Shown here: positions 1 to 8,267 of the stretch, piece after piece
How the letters are laid out: each line of letters begins with the position of its first letter
How positions within the stretch are numbered: the first letter of the stretch is position 1
DNA from: Gordonia phthalatica
GTDB taxonomy: Bacteria > Actinomycetota > Actinomycetes > Mycobacteriales > Mycobacteriaceae
Reading direction: 5' to 3'
Assembly (NCBI RefSeq): GCF_001305675.1
Contig: NZ_CP011853.1
Span: 992,001 to 1,056,000, forward strand
Length of the DNA: 64,000 nt
Program-made: the position numbers and the translations under genes
The notes under the pieces: model-generated
What the model was told of the DNA's origin: nothing
Seen by the model: the letters and a program-made list of their open reading frames with translations, nothing else
The model's database searches: none

Positions 1-681
1 CAGGGCAGCCGTCTTGGTCTGGTCGGTCGGTGCGGGCGGCTGCGCGGGGTCGGTCGGGACCGTCGACTCGTCGTCGTAGGTGATGTCGTCGTTCGGGTCC
101 AGCGGGTTGGCGGTCTGCGCGATGGCCTGCGGGCAGTCGAAGCGGCCGGACGCCTTCTTAGCGGTGACCGTCTGCAGTTTCAGCGTGCAGGTCGGCGACG
201 TGTAGTAGACGCCGTCGATGGACACACCGATCGTGGAGGTGATCGGGGAGCCGGGGACGCGAGCGGTGGCACCGCGGGGCCACGGGAGGATGGCACCCGC
301 CAAGTCGACGGCCAGGAACTCCAGTTGGGCGCCCTCACCGCGGTCGCCGGCGAAGGTGAACAGGAGCGTGTCGGGTGGCACGTTCGGGTTCGTGGGACCC
401 GACTTGGCGAACTGCAGGCAGCGGGCGGGCCCGTCGACCGGCGCGACGGAGATCCTGATGGCGCCGTGGGCGTAGTCGAGCCCGTATCCGCTGCGGACGA
501 TCTCGCCGGCGGTCGGCGTCGTCGTGCACGCGGCGTCCTTGAGGACCTTGGTCGACGTCTTGATCAGGGGCGGTGGCGTCTCGGTACTGCTCGGTGCGGA
601 GGTCGTGCCGTCGTTGCAGGCGGCCAGCATCAGCATGGCGCCCGCGAGAGCTGCGATCGAGATCGGTCGGATGCGCGTCAT
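1..681 (-). CDS. Putative secreted lipoprotein (C-terminus off the window)
   Basis: The reading frame is open from an ATG at 681 to the window edge (227 codons), so the C-terminus is missing. The N-terminus is a lipoprotein signal: charged MTRIR, a hydrophobic stretch, then lipobox LAAC with the lipidated cysteine at residue 22. A Thr/Ser/Pro-rich linker follows, then a globular part with several cysteines, and a Pro/Thr/Asp-rich end near the edge. It starts 5 bp after the prfC stop, so it is probably co-transcribed with prfC. I do not recognise the family. Export and lipidation are well supported; function is unknown. Confidence 0.7.
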   Translation of the reverse strand, partial: MTRIRPISIAALAGAMLMLAACNDGTTSAPSSTETPPPLIKTSTKVLKDAACTTTPTAGEIVRSGYGLDYAHGAIRISVAPVDGPARCLQFAKSGPTNPNVPPDTLLFTFAGDRGEGAQLEFLAVDLAGAILPWPRGATARVPGSPITSTIGVSIDGVYYTSPTCTLKLQTVTAKKASGRFDCPQAIAQTANPLDPNDDITYDDESTVPTDPAQPPAPTDQTKTAAL

Positions 682-685
682 CGGA

Positions 686-2293
686 TCAGTCGGCTGCTGC
701 GACCAGCGGTTCCAGCAGAAGATCCGAGTGCTCCTTCTCGATGTACTGCAGACGCCACTTGTCGGAGAAGAGCGCCAGGATCGCGCCGTCGCTGCGGGTG
801 AAGACCTCCACGCCGCGCTGCCGGTTCAACTCGGGCGCGCTGGCCTCGTCGGTGCGGCGGGCGATCGAGTAGCCGAGTGGCTCGACGATGGTGTCGACGT
901 TGAACTCGGCCTTCATGCGTGCGGTCACGACCTCGAACTGCATGGGGCCCACCGCAGCCATGACGGGGGAGGCGTCGCCGCGGATGTCGTTGCGCAGCAC
1001 CTGGACCACGCCCTCGGCGTCCATCTGGTCGACGGCCTTGCGGAACTGCTTGTACTTGTCGGCGGTCGTCACGCGCAGCGCCGAGAAGTGCTCGGGCGCG
1101 AACGACGGGATCGGCGGGAACTGCACCTTGGAATCCATGTACAGGGTGTCGCCGGGAGCCAGCGCCATCGCGTTGACCAGGCCGACGACGTCGCCGGGGT
1201 AGGCGTTGTCGACCGTGGAGCGGTCGCGCCCGAAGACCGCCTGCGCGTACTTGGTGGCGAACGGCTTGCCGGTCTGCGCGTGGGTGACGACCATGCCGCG
1301 CTCGAACTCGCCGGACACGATGCGCATGTAGGCGAGGCGGTCGCGGTGGCTGCTGTCCATGCCTGCCTGCACCTTGAAGACGACGGCGCTGAACGGGTCG
1401 GTGACCTCGCGCTCGTCGCCGTCGATGCTCTCGCGGCCGTGCGGCGGCGGCGCGAACTCGACGAGCGCGTCGAGCAGCTGCCGGACGCCGAAGTTCAGCA
1501 TCGCGGAGGTGAAGATCATCGGCGACGTCTGCCCGGCCAGGAACATCTCCTGGTCGTGGTTCTGGCCGAGCTCGGACAGGAGCTGGTCCTCCTCCTGCGC
1601 CTCGGTCCAGGCGTCGCCCTCGCGCTCGGCGGCCTCGTCGGCGTTCATCAGGATCTCGGGGGCGATCTTCGCTCCGCCGGCCGTGCGCTCGAAGTGGATG
1701 TACTCGCCGGTGCGTCGGTCCAGCAGACCGCGGTAGTCGCCTGCGATGCCGACCGGCACGTACAGGGGCGTCGGGATGAGGCCGATGCGCTCGCTGATCT
1801 CGTCGATCAGCTCCAGAGGCGTCTGGCCGGGGCGGTCCCACTTGTTCACCACGGTGATCACCGGGATGCCGCGGTGGCGGCACACCTGGAACAGCTTCAG
1901 CGTCTGCGGCTCCAGGCCCTTCGCCGCGTCGATCAGCATCACGGCGGCGTCGACCGCGGTCAGCACGCGGTAGGTGTCCTCCGAGAAGTCGGAGTGACCG
2001 GGGGTGTCGACGAGGTTGATGACGTTCGGCAGCGGCGCCGTCGACGACTCGGGCGTGTAGTTGAACTGCAGTGCCGTCGACGTCACGGAGATGCCGCGCG
2101 CCTTCTCCATCTCCATCCAGTCCGAGACCGTCGCCCGTCGACTGCCCTTGCCGTGGACCGCGCCGGCCTCACTGATCATGTGCGCGTGCAGCGCCAACGC
2201 CTCGGTCATCGTCGACTTACCGGCATCCGGGTGGGAGATGATGGCGAACGTACGACGGCGCTTTACTTCACGACTGATGACCTCGGAACTCAC
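686..2293 (-). CDS. prfC: Peptide chain release factor 3 (RF3)
   Basis: RF3 is a translational GTPase that recycles RF1/RF2 from the ribosome after peptide release. The 535-residue protein has the usual RF3 length and all GTPase motifs: G1 HPDAGKST at residues 21-28, G3 DTPGH at 96-100, and G4 NKWD at 150-153 (NKLD or NKMD is more usual). Downstream EF-G-like domain II and the RF3 C-terminal domain are recognisable, including the MAAVGPMQFEV region. The start ATG precedes SSEVISREVKRRRTFAIISHP, the typical N-terminal lead-in. The lipoprotein gene follows after 5 bp on the same strand. Confidence 0.95.
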   Translation of the reverse strand: MSSEVISREVKRRRTFAIISHPDAGKSTMTEALALHAHMISEAGAVHGKGSRRATVSDWMEMEKARGISVTSTALQFNYTPESSTAPLPNVINLVDTPGHSDFSEDTYRVLTAVDAAVMLIDAAKGLEPQTLKLFQVCRHRGIPVITVVNKWDRPGQTPLELIDEISERIGLIPTPLYVPVGIAGDYRGLLDRRTGEYIHFERTAGGAKIAPEILMNADEAAEREGDAWTEAQEEDQLLSELGQNHDQEMFLAGQTSPMIFTSAMLNFGVRQLLDALVEFAPPPHGRESIDGDEREVTDPFSAVVFKVQAGMDSSHRDRLAYMRIVSGEFERGMVVTHAQTGKPFATKYAQAVFGRDRSTVDNAYPGDVVGLVNAMALAPGDTLYMDSKVQFPPIPSFAPEHFSALRVTTADKYKQFRKAVDQMDAEGVVQVLRNDIRGDASPVMAAVGPMQFEVVTARMKAEFNVDTIVEPLGYSIARRTDEASAPELNRQRGVEVFTRSDGAILALFSDKWRLQYIEKEHSDLLLEPLVAAAD

Positions 2294-2484
2294 CCGTCTA
2301 CGCTAACGGTTTGCCGTGGTAACCGGGAAATTGGAGCGGAGCGACAGATCGAGCCGACGTCCGAGGCCGAAGGCCGAGGCGTCGGACGAGATCGTGGTGA
2401 GGGACGCTGGAACGCAACCGCCGGTCCGTCCACCACGTAACCGACTCCTCCGGTGCCGCCCGCATACGATGCTCGGCGGTCTTC

Positions 2485-2586
2485 CCGCACCACTTCGCGC
2501 CTCGTCGCACCAGTTCTGTCTCCCGCACTCGGTCGCGACCGAGTGCGGGAGACACAAGTGGTGCGACTGGTCGACAAATGGTGCGG
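2485..2586. terminator. Nested inverted-repeat element, probable terminator of the upstream-lying KAS III gene
   Basis: A perfect 36-bp palindrome occupies 2518-2553 (18-nt arms starting GTCTCCCGC). It sits inside a larger imperfect inverted repeat: GTCGCACCAGTT at 2504-2515 faces AAGTGGTGCGAC at 2556-2567, and CCGCACCACTT at 2485-2495 faces AATGGTGCGG at 2577-2586. It lies downstream of the KAS III gene that ends at 2653 and upstream of prfC, both on the minus strand. There is no T-tract. The remainder of the 2294-2652 gap shows no supported gene. Confidence 0.6.
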
Positions 2587-2652
2587 CACCATCGACGGCT
2601 GTGCCGTGTTGGGAATCGGGTGTTCCGTCGCTTGTCTTCCGTCGCCTCCGGT

Positions 2653-3672
2653 CTATTCGAACGGAATCGGCGGCATCTTCACGACCTGGGCGGCGTAGCT
2701 GAGGCCGGCGCCGTAGCCGAGGAGGAGGGCGGTGTCGCCGGGCTTGGCGGCACCGGTCGAGAGGAGGTCCTCCATCGCGAGGGGGATGGACGCGGCGGAG
2801 GTGTTGCCGGTCTTCTCGATGTCGTTGGCGATGACCGTCGACTCCGGGAACTTCAGGCTGCGGGCGAGGAGTTCGTTGATGCGCGAGTTGGCCTGGTGGG
2901 GGACGAAGACGTCGATCTCGGAGGCGTCGACCTTCGCGACGTCGAGGGCGCGCTGCGCGGCCTTGCCCATCTCGAACGCGGCCCAGCGGAACACGGCGGT
3001 GCCCTCGAGGCGCAGGTAGGGGCGGTTCTCGATGTCGCCGCCGTCCATGTAACTGATCCAGTCGATGTCCTGGCGGATCGCGTTGAACTGGGTGCCGTCG
3101 CTGCCCCAGACCACCGGACCCAGTTCCTGCTGCTCGGTCGGACCCACGACCACCGCAGCGGCGCCGTCGCCGAAGATGAAGCAGTTGGTGCGATCGGTCA
3201 TGTCCAGCGCGACCGACAACTGCTCGGCACCGATCACCAGGACGTGGCTGGCCGAACCGCCGCGCACCATGTCGGCGGCCAGCGACATCGCGTACCCGAA
3301 GCCTGCGCAGCCGACGGTCACGTCGAACGCCGGGACGCCGTTCGCGCCCAGCTCGGTGGCGATGGCCGTCGCCCCCGCAGGCGTCAGCAGCAGGTGCGTG
3401 TTGGTGGCGAGAATGACTGCGTCGATGTCCGACCCCGACAGCAGCGCGTTCGCGATCGCCTTGCGGCCCGCGTTGACGCCCATCTCGACGACGGTCTCGT
3501 CGCGCCGCGCGAAGCGCCGACTCTTGATGCCGGTGCGGGTGTAGATCCACTCGTCGGATGAGTCGATGGTCTCGCAGATCTCGTCGTTGGTGACGACGCG
3601 CTCGGGTCGGTACGCGCCGATCCCCAGCATGCCGATCTTGCGGACGCCTACAGCTTCGGGCAGTTCGTTCAT
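2653..3672 (-). CDS. 3-oxoacyl-ACP synthase III (KAS III / FabH-like), copy 1
   Basis: This is a thiolase-fold condensing enzyme of the FabH family, which joins an acyl-CoA starter to malonyl-ACP. The catalytic triad is visible: Cys122 in TVGCAGFGYA, His259 in VPHQANSRI and Asn290 in TGNTSAAS. The C-terminal glycine-rich motif LLGYGAGLSYA is present. I chose ATG at 3672 (MNELPEA) because GGGAG lies about 8 nt upstream; a longer frame to 3711 exists but has no supporting signal. A paralogue with the same triad lies at 8268-9386. The gene is divergent from the PadR-type regulator. The starter substrate cannot be told from sequence; mycolata use FabH both for fatty-acid initiation and for linking FAS-I to FAS-II. 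Confidence 0.88.
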   Translation of the reverse strand: MNELPEAVGVRKIGMLGIGAYRPERVVTNDEICETIDSSDEWIYTRTGIKSRRFARRDETVVEMGVNAGRKAIANALLSGSDIDAVILATNTHLLLTPAGATAIATELGANGVPAFDVTVGCAGFGYAMSLAADMVRGGSASHVLVIGAEQLSVALDMTDRTNCFIFGDGAAAVVVGPTEQQELGPVVWGSDGTQFNAIRQDIDWISYMDGGDIENRPYLRLEGTAVFRWAAFEMGKAAQRALDVAKVDASEIDVFVPHQANSRINELLARSLKFPESTVIANDIEKTGNTSAASIPLAMEDLLSTGAAKPGDTALLLGYGAGLSYAAQVVKMPPIPFE

Positions 3673-3756
3673 ACGTGAGTCTCCCAATTGTCGGCGTGCG
3701 CGGGAACACACGCTTTTCCCGACCGTCTCACGGCCCGCCGGTTACCGGGAAGTAGA

Positions 3757-3766
3757 ACTCGCGAGT
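3757..3766. promoter_or_regulatory. Palindrome ACTCGCGAGT shared with the second KAS III promoter region
   Basis: The 10-bp palindrome lies between the divergent KAS III and PadR genes. Read on the minus strand it continues TACTCGCGAGT then TCTACTTCC. A close match, TACTCGCGGGTA then ATTCTACGTCC, occurs at 9431-9452 upstream of the second KAS III gene, in the opposite orientation relative to the gene. It may be a shared operator; no regulator is identified. Confidence 0.35.
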
Positions 3767-3834
3767 AGGCCTGTGTGAGTTCGCATCTGCCGTGTCGGCG
3801 GCTCTTCCTGTGCGCGACGATTACCGTTACTTCT

Positions 3835-4479
3835 ATGTCTGTATCGACCACCCGGCTGTTACTGCTCGGCGCGGTCGGACTGTTCGAGCCGGTCAACGGC
3901 TACCAGATCCGACGCGAGCTGCTGTCGTGGCGAGTCGACGAATGGGCCAGCATCAAACCGGGCTCGATCTATCACGGCCTCCGCACCCTCGCCGATCAAG
4001 GGCTCCTCGCCGATCGCACGCTCGCCGACGACGGCCGCGAGGTGGTGGTCTACCAACTCACCCGCGAGGGGAGGGCGACGCTGGAGGAGGCGGTCATCGC
4101 TGCGATCGTCGAGGTCAACATCTTCGACCGCCACGCCTTCCAAGCCGCGTTCGGACTGCTTCCGATGCTCGGCACCGCCAGGGCGACCGAAGCGCTCCGC
4201 GCCCGTCGGGTCGAGTTGGCAGGGAAGATCGGCCACATCCTGCCGCCGGCGGGCACCGACCCCTACGCGCCGCCGCATGCCGTGCGCAGCCTGGAGCTCT
4301 GGAAGAGCTTCGCCGAGGTGGAACTCCACTGGCTCGACGGGGTCCTCGCCGACATCGACGACGGCGCCCTCGCTTTCGACGGCACCGGACGCTGGAGTCC
4401 GCCATCGGACGACCCCGGCTATCAGATGGTCGACGACCGTGCGCGGTACCTCGCGGAGCTCGGCAGAGCCGGCGAGTAG
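3835..4479 (+). CDS. PadR-family transcriptional regulator
   Basis: This is a DNA-binding regulator of the PadR/Vir family. The N-terminal winged helix spans about residues 5-85 (LLLLGAVGLFEPVNGYQIRREL, then SIYHGLRTLADQGLL as the recognition region), followed by a helical C-terminal dimerisation domain. I chose ATG at 3835 (MSVSTTRL) because it starts directly at the HTH domain. A -10-like TACCGT at 3822-3827 ends 7 nt before it, consistent with a leaderless mRNA; the longer frame from 3775 adds only unlikely residues. It sits upstream of, and co-oriented with, a DrrAB-type exporter, the usual arrangement for PadR-controlled drug export. Confidence 0.85.
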   Translation: MSVSTTRLLLLGAVGLFEPVNGYQIRRELLSWRVDEWASIKPGSIYHGLRTLADQGLLADRTLADDGREVVVYQLTREGRATLEEAVIAAIVEVNIFDRHAFQAAFGLLPMLGTARATEALRARRVELAGKIGHILPPAGTDPYAPPHAVRSLELWKSFAEVELHWLDGVLADIDDGALAFDGTGRWSPPSDDPGYQMVDDRARYLAELGRAGE

Positions 4480-4487
4480 AAAATCCG

Positions 4488-4517
4488 TTGACACCGGTGG
4501 AGTGACCGTCGCACACT
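4488..4517 (+). promoter_or_regulatory. Probable promoter of the ABC exporter operon
   Basis: TTGACA at 4488-4493 is a perfect -35 hexamer. CACACT at 4512-4517 is a plausible -10 with an 18-nt spacer. Transcription would start near 4524, inside the TTAGTCAAATTTGACTAA palindrome. Confidence 0.5.
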
Positions 4518-4520
4518 GGC

Positions 4521-4538
4521 TTAGTCAAATTTGACTAA
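4521..4538. promoter_or_regulatory. Perfect 18-bp palindromic operator before the ABC exporter genes
   Basis: TTAGTCAAATTTGACTAA is a perfect palindrome, AT-rich in a GC-rich setting. It overlaps the predicted transcription start and lies 26 bp upstream of the ATPase start codon. The neighbouring PadR protein is the obvious candidate repressor. Confidence 0.6.
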
Positions 4539-4564
4539 TGCTTGATCGCAGGAAGGGGCGACGA

Positions 4565-5569
4565 ATGATTCACGCGCGCGGACTCGCGGCGACATTCGTG
4601 ACCGGCAAGGGCAAGAACCAACGGGAGGTGCGCGCCGTCGCAGGTGTCGACCTCGACATCGCCGAGGGGGAGGTCGTCGGCTTCCTCGGCCCCAACGGTG
4701 CGGGCAAGACCACCACGCTCCGGATGCTGACCACGCTGCTGCGACCGACCGCGGGCACCGCGACCGTCAACGGTTTCGACGTCGTCACCGAATCGGTGCA
4801 GGTCCGACGCAGCATCGGGTACGTCTCCCAGATGGGGTCGACGTTCTCCCAGGCACTCGCCGGCGACGAGGTGGCCGACCACGGCCAGCTCTACGGCATG
4901 AGTCGCCGGGACGCCGTCGCCCGTGGCAAGGAGCTGTTCTCGCAGCTGCAGCTCGACGGCCTGTGGGATCGGATGCCGAAGAACATGTCCGGCGGCCAGC
5001 GCCGTCGCCTCGACATCGCGATGGGCCTCATCCACGATCCGACGCTGGTCTTCCTGGACGAGCCGACCACCGGCCTCGACCCGCAGGCCCGCGCCAACCT
5101 GTGGGAGCACATCGCCAAGCTGCGGACCGAGCGCGGCGCGACGGTCTTCCTGACCACCCACTACCTCGACGAGGCCGATGCCCTGTCCGATCGGATCATC
5201 ATCATCGACAACGGCGTCATCGTCGCCGCGGATACCCCGGAGAACCTGAAGTCGCAGGTCTCCGGCGACCTGGTGCACCTGGAGTTCACGGCGGCCGGGC
5301 CGGTGGCGCACGCCGCGCAGCGGCTGGAACAGGTCGGTGCCACAGAGATCGAGGCGGCGGGGTTCGGCGTCCGCGCCCGGCTGCGGGGCTCGGCGAAGGT
5401 GATCCCCGGGCTGCTGCGCGACCTCGAATCCGCGGGCGACACCCTCGACTCCATCGAGATCATGCGCCCGACGCTCGACGACGTCTTCCTGACCCTGACC
5501 GGCCGCAGCCTGCGCGACGCCGAGGCCGGTGCCGACACCGAGGAGGTGTCCGATGAGATTCCTGCGTGA
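4565..5569 (+). CDS. ABC transporter ATP-binding protein (DrrA-like)
   Basis: This is the ATPase subunit of an ABC-2 type exporter of the daunorubicin-resistance (DrrA) class. Walker A GPNGAGKTT is at residues 42-50, the signature SGGQRRR is near 141, Walker B LVFLDEPTTGLDP near 158, and the H-loop TTHYLDEAD follows. The C-terminal extension ending in RPTLDDVFLTLTGR is the DrrA-type domain. I chose ATG at 4565 (MIHARGL) because GGAAGGGG lies just upstream. The stop overlaps the permease start by 17 bp, so the two are translationally coupled. The substrate is not predictable; control by the adjacent PadR protein through the palindrome at 4521 is likely. Confidence 0.93.
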   Translation: MIHARGLAATFVTGKGKNQREVRAVAGVDLDIAEGEVVGFLGPNGAGKTTTLRMLTTLLRPTAGTATVNGFDVVTESVQVRRSIGYVSQMGSTFSQALAGDEVADHGQLYGMSRRDAVARGKELFSQLQLDGLWDRMPKNMSGGQRRRLDIAMGLIHDPTLVFLDEPTTGLDPQARANLWEHIAKLRTERGATVFLTTHYLDEADALSDRIIIIDNGVIVAADTPENLKSQVSGDLVHLEFTAAGPVAHAAQRLEQVGATEIEAAGFGVRARLRGSAKVIPGLLRDLESAGDTLDSIEIMRPTLDDVFLTLTGRSLRDAEAGADTEEVSDEIPA

Positions 5570-6314
5570 GTCGTACATCGTGTTCCGCCGTCAGCTGCGG
5601 ATGAACCTGCGCAACCCCGCCTGGGTGCTGATCGGGATCATGCAGCCGGTGATGTATCTGGTCCTGTTCGGGCCGCTGCTGAAACCGCTCGTCGAGCAGT
5701 TCCCGGGTGCGGGCGACAACGCCTACACCTTCCTGGTCCCCGGTCTGCTGGTGCAGCTCGGCATGTTCGGCGCGATGTTCGCCGGCTTCGGCCTCATCGG
5801 TGAATGGCGCGAAGGCGTCATCGAAGCCGAACGCGTGACCCCGGCCAGCCGGACGGCGCTGCTGTTCGGTCGACTGCTCCGCGATCTGCTGCAGCTCCTG
5901 GTGCAGGCGCTGATTCTGGTGGGTCTCGGTTTCGCGATGGGTATGCGCGGGTCGGTGGTCGGCGTGATCATCGGCATCGTCATCACCCTGCTGGTCGGCG
6001 GCGCGTGCGCGGCGGCGTCGAACGCCCTGGCGCTCACCACCAAGAGCGAGGACGTGATGGCGCCGGTCCTCAACATGCTGCTGATGCCGATCCTGCTGCT
6101 GTCGGGCATTCTGCTGCCGATGACGCTGGGGCCGGCGTGGCTGAAGCGGGTGTCGGACTTCATGCCGTTCCGGTGGATCGTCGACGCGGTGCGGTCGTCC
6201 TTCCTGGGCGACATCGCGGCCTCCAGCGTCGGCTGGGGCCTGCTGGCCGCGGTGGTGCTCAGCGCCCTCGGCGGATGGTGGGGGACCAGCGTCTTCCGCA
6301 AGGAGAACGCCTGA
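5553..6314 (+). CDS. ABC-2 type permease (DrrB-like)
   Basis: This is the membrane partner of the preceding ATPase. The 253-residue protein has about six hydrophobic segments and the ABC-2 permease pattern. A cytoplasmic N-terminus (MRFLRESYIVFRRQLRMNLR) precedes the first segment, a conserved GEWREGVIEAERVTPASR loop lies between segments two and three, and the LLSGILLPMTLGPAWLK signature is present. I chose ATG at 5553 because GGAGGTG precedes it; the upstream in-frame ATG lies inside the ATPase gene. A strong stem-loop terminator follows at 6328. Confidence 0.92.
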   Translation: MRFLRESYIVFRRQLRMNLRNPAWVLIGIMQPVMYLVLFGPLLKPLVEQFPGAGDNAYTFLVPGLLVQLGMFGAMFAGFGLIGEWREGVIEAERVTPASRTALLFGRLLRDLLQLLVQALILVGLGFAMGMRGSVVGVIIGIVITLLVGGACAAASNALALTTKSEDVMAPVLNMLLMPILLLSGILLPMTLGPAWLKRVSDFMPFRWIVDAVRSSFLGDIAASSVGWGLLAAVVLSALGGWWGTSVFRKENA

Positions 6315-6327
6315 CCCGTAGACGAGA

Positions 6328-6357
6328 AGGGGCCGGACCATGCGGTCCGGCCCCTTT
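6328..6357. terminator. Bidirectional stem-loop terminator
   Basis: The perfect 13-nt arms AAGGGGCCGGACC and GGTCCGGCCCCTT are separated by ATGC. The hairpin lies between the convergent permease and SnoaL-like genes and is followed by a short T-containing tail on the plus strand. Confidence 0.85.
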
Positions 6358-6372
6358 CGTGTGGGTCGACGA

Positions 6373-6888
6373 CTACAGCGCCTTCGCGTAGTCGAAGTAG
6401 TTCGGCGTCACGTCCTCGCGGAGGCGGCTGAGGCGGCGGTAGCTGATCAGCCAGCGACCGTTCTCCTTGCGGTACTCCTCGTGGTAGTGGCCGTAGCCGT
6501 GGAGGTGCTCCTCGTGGTCGCCGTTGGTCCACCACAGCTTGTCCTCCATCACCCAGATGCCGGTGGCGGTGGTGTCCGAGGTCAGCGTGATCTCCGGCAT
6601 GTGGCCGTGGTGCACGGTGGTCACCTTGGTGTCGCCGTCCAGGAAGGTGCTGATGGCCTGGGTCAGCTTCTCCTTGCCGACGATGCGGTTCGAGGTGTCG
6701 CCGGTCTTCGGCTGCTTGTCCTCCGGCAGTCCGCCCCAGGTCTCGGAGACCACGTCGTCGGTGTGCAGCGTCGGGTAGATCTCCCACTGCTTGTTGTCCA
6801 TGCAGCGCAGGCGGGCGCAGAACGTCCGCTTGATCTCCTCGATGGCCTGGAGTTGCTCCGCAATGCTGAGGGTGAGTTCAGAAGTCAT
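6373..6888 (-). CDS. SnoaL-like / NTF2-fold protein
   Basis: The 171-residue protein resembles NTF2-like SnoaL-family proteins: an N-terminal helix containing a MDNKQWEIYPTLHTDDV segment, then alternating strands ending in GRWLISYRRLSRLRED. Such proteins include dehydratases, cyclases and isomerases acting on small hydrophobic substrates, but many have no known activity. I chose ATG at 6888 (MTSELTLS) because GAGGTTGAG precedes it by about 5 nt; the frame extends to 6960 without a signal. It is divergent from an Old-Yellow-Enzyme-type reductase, with a 35-bp palindrome in between, so the pair may form one regulated unit. Confidence 0.75.
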   Translation of the reverse strand: MTSELTLSIAEQLQAIEEIKRTFCARLRCMDNKQWEIYPTLHTDDVVSETWGGLPEDKQPKTGDTSNRIVGKEKLTQAISTFLDGDTKVTTVHHGHMPEITLTSDTTATGIWVMEDKLWWTNGDHEEHLHGYGHYHEEYRKENGRWLISYRRLSRLREDVTPNYFDYAKAL

Positions 6889-6930
6889 GGTCTCAACCTC
6901 GCAGCGTCGGACCGGTGGGACAAGGGGATG

Positions 6931-6965
6931 TTCCAGTGACCGGACGCACTGTCCGGTCACTGGAA
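6931..6965. promoter_or_regulatory. 35-bp palindromic operator candidate in a divergent promoter region
   Basis: The perfect 15-nt arms TTCCAGTGACCGGAC and GTCCGGTCACTGGAA surround GCACT. It lies midway between the divergent SnoaL-like gene (start 6888) and the flavin oxidoreductase (start about 7032). Size and symmetry suit a TetR-type dimer-of-dimers site. No TetR gene is adjacent. Confidence 0.5.
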
Positions 6966-7031
6966 TCGCGGATTGTCCGGCACGGTGGGCGTGCGAGAGG
7001 GTCGAGCCATGATGATCGATGTGATGCCGCT

Positions 7032-8162
7032 GTGAGTGACGTTCCTGTGACCTCGTTGTTCTCTCCGTTGACCGTGCGGTCGCTTCAGGTCCCGAACCGG
7101 ATCGTGATGTCGCCGATGACCCGCGAGTACTCGCCGAACGGCGTGCCCGGACCGGACGTCGCCGCGTACTACACCCGCCGCGCGGTCGGCGGGACCGGAC
7201 TGATCGTGACCGAGGGCGTCGCGATCGACCACCCGAGTGCTGTCGACAGCCCGTCGGTCCCGCGCCTGCACGGCGAGGAGGCGCTCGCCGGGTGGCGCAC
7301 GGTGGTCGACGACGTCCACGCCGCGGGCGGCCGGATCATTCCGCAGCTCTGGCACGTCGGCCCGCTGTGGGGTGCGATGGCCGACGTCGATCCGGCGGTG
7401 CGCCCCATGCGCCCGTCCGGTCTGTGGGGCACTCCCGGCAAGACGGTGTACTCGCAGGAGTACATCGACGCCAGCGCCGTCCCGGTGGCCGCGATGACGC
7501 AGGCCGACATCGACGACGTGATCGCCGCCTACGTGCGGTCGGCGCGCAACGCGGTCGAGGTGGGCTTCGACGGCATCGCCATCCATGCCGGGCACGGCTA
7601 CCTGCTCGACGCGTTCCTCTGGGCCGACACTAACCGTCGGGACGACGAGTGGGGCGGCGACCTGGAGCGGCGCACCCGCTTCCCGGTCGCCGTGGTCCGC
7701 GCGATTCGCGCGGAGATCGGCGACGACCTCCCGATCTTCTATCGCTTCTCCCAGCACAAGCAGCAGGACTACTTGGCGCGGATCGCCGACACTCCGGAGG
7801 AGTTGGGCGTGATCCTGTGCGCGCTGGCCGACGCCGGCGTCGACGTCTTCGACGCCAGCTGCCGCCGCTTCGACCTGCCCGCGTTCGACGGCAGCCCGCT
7901 GACCCTGGCCGGGTGGGCGAAGAAGTTGACCGGTGCGCGGAGCATGGCCGTCGGCAGTGTGGGCCTCACGAAGTCGCTGCGCGACGAGGGCCCCGCGGAG
8001 TCGGCCTCCATCGACAACGTCCACGCCCTGCTGGAGTCCGGCGAGATCGACCTCATCGCCGTCGGCCGCCTCCACCTGGCGGACCCGTCCCTGGCGCAGA
8101 CCCTGCGCGACGGCGACGTCCCGGTCTTCGACCGCGCCGTCCACGAGGCGAGACTGCACTGA
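7032..8162 (+). CDS. NADH:flavin oxidoreductase (Old Yellow Enzyme family)
   Basis: This is an FMN-binding TIM-barrel ene-reductase of the Old Yellow Enzyme family. The N-terminus LFSPLTVRSLQVPNRIVMSP is canonical. The substrate-binding pair is His/His in AIHAGHGYLLDAFLW, and GGDLERRTRFP is the conserved loop after it. The DLIAVGRLHLADP motif near the end binds the FMN phosphate. About 376 residues is normal for the family. The start is uncertain: GTG at 7032 or 7047 both precede TSLFSPL, and no clear ribosome-binding site is seen. It is likely controlled through the palindrome at 6931 together with the divergent SnoaL-like gene. The physiological substrate is unknown. Confidence 0.88.
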   Translation: MSDVPVTSLFSPLTVRSLQVPNRIVMSPMTREYSPNGVPGPDVAAYYTRRAVGGTGLIVTEGVAIDHPSAVDSPSVPRLHGEEALAGWRTVVDDVHAAGGRIIPQLWHVGPLWGAMADVDPAVRPMRPSGLWGTPGKTVYSQEYIDASAVPVAAMTQADIDDVIAAYVRSARNAVEVGFDGIAIHAGHGYLLDAFLWADTNRRDDEWGGDLERRTRFPVAVVRAIRAEIGDDLPIFYRFSQHKQQDYLARIADTPEELGVILCALADAGVDVFDASCRRFDLPAFDGSPLTLAGWAKKLTGARSMAVGSVGLTKSLRDEGPAESASIDNVHALLESGEIDLIAVGRLHLADPSLAQTLRDGDVPVFDRAVHEARLH

Positions 8163-8267
8163 CAGCGAATCCAAGATCGAACAACAGAATGCCGAGTCGG
8201 TGCGCAAGCCCGACAACGGGATTGAGGTCGGGGACGGTCCGGGCAACGAATCAGGAACGCTGAACGA

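Noticed and set aside
524..2440. 638-codon open frame on the plus strand opposite prfC
   Set aside because: It is the antisense shadow of prfC: low-complexity Val/Arg/Asp composition, no domain, and the opposite strand encodes a complete RF3.
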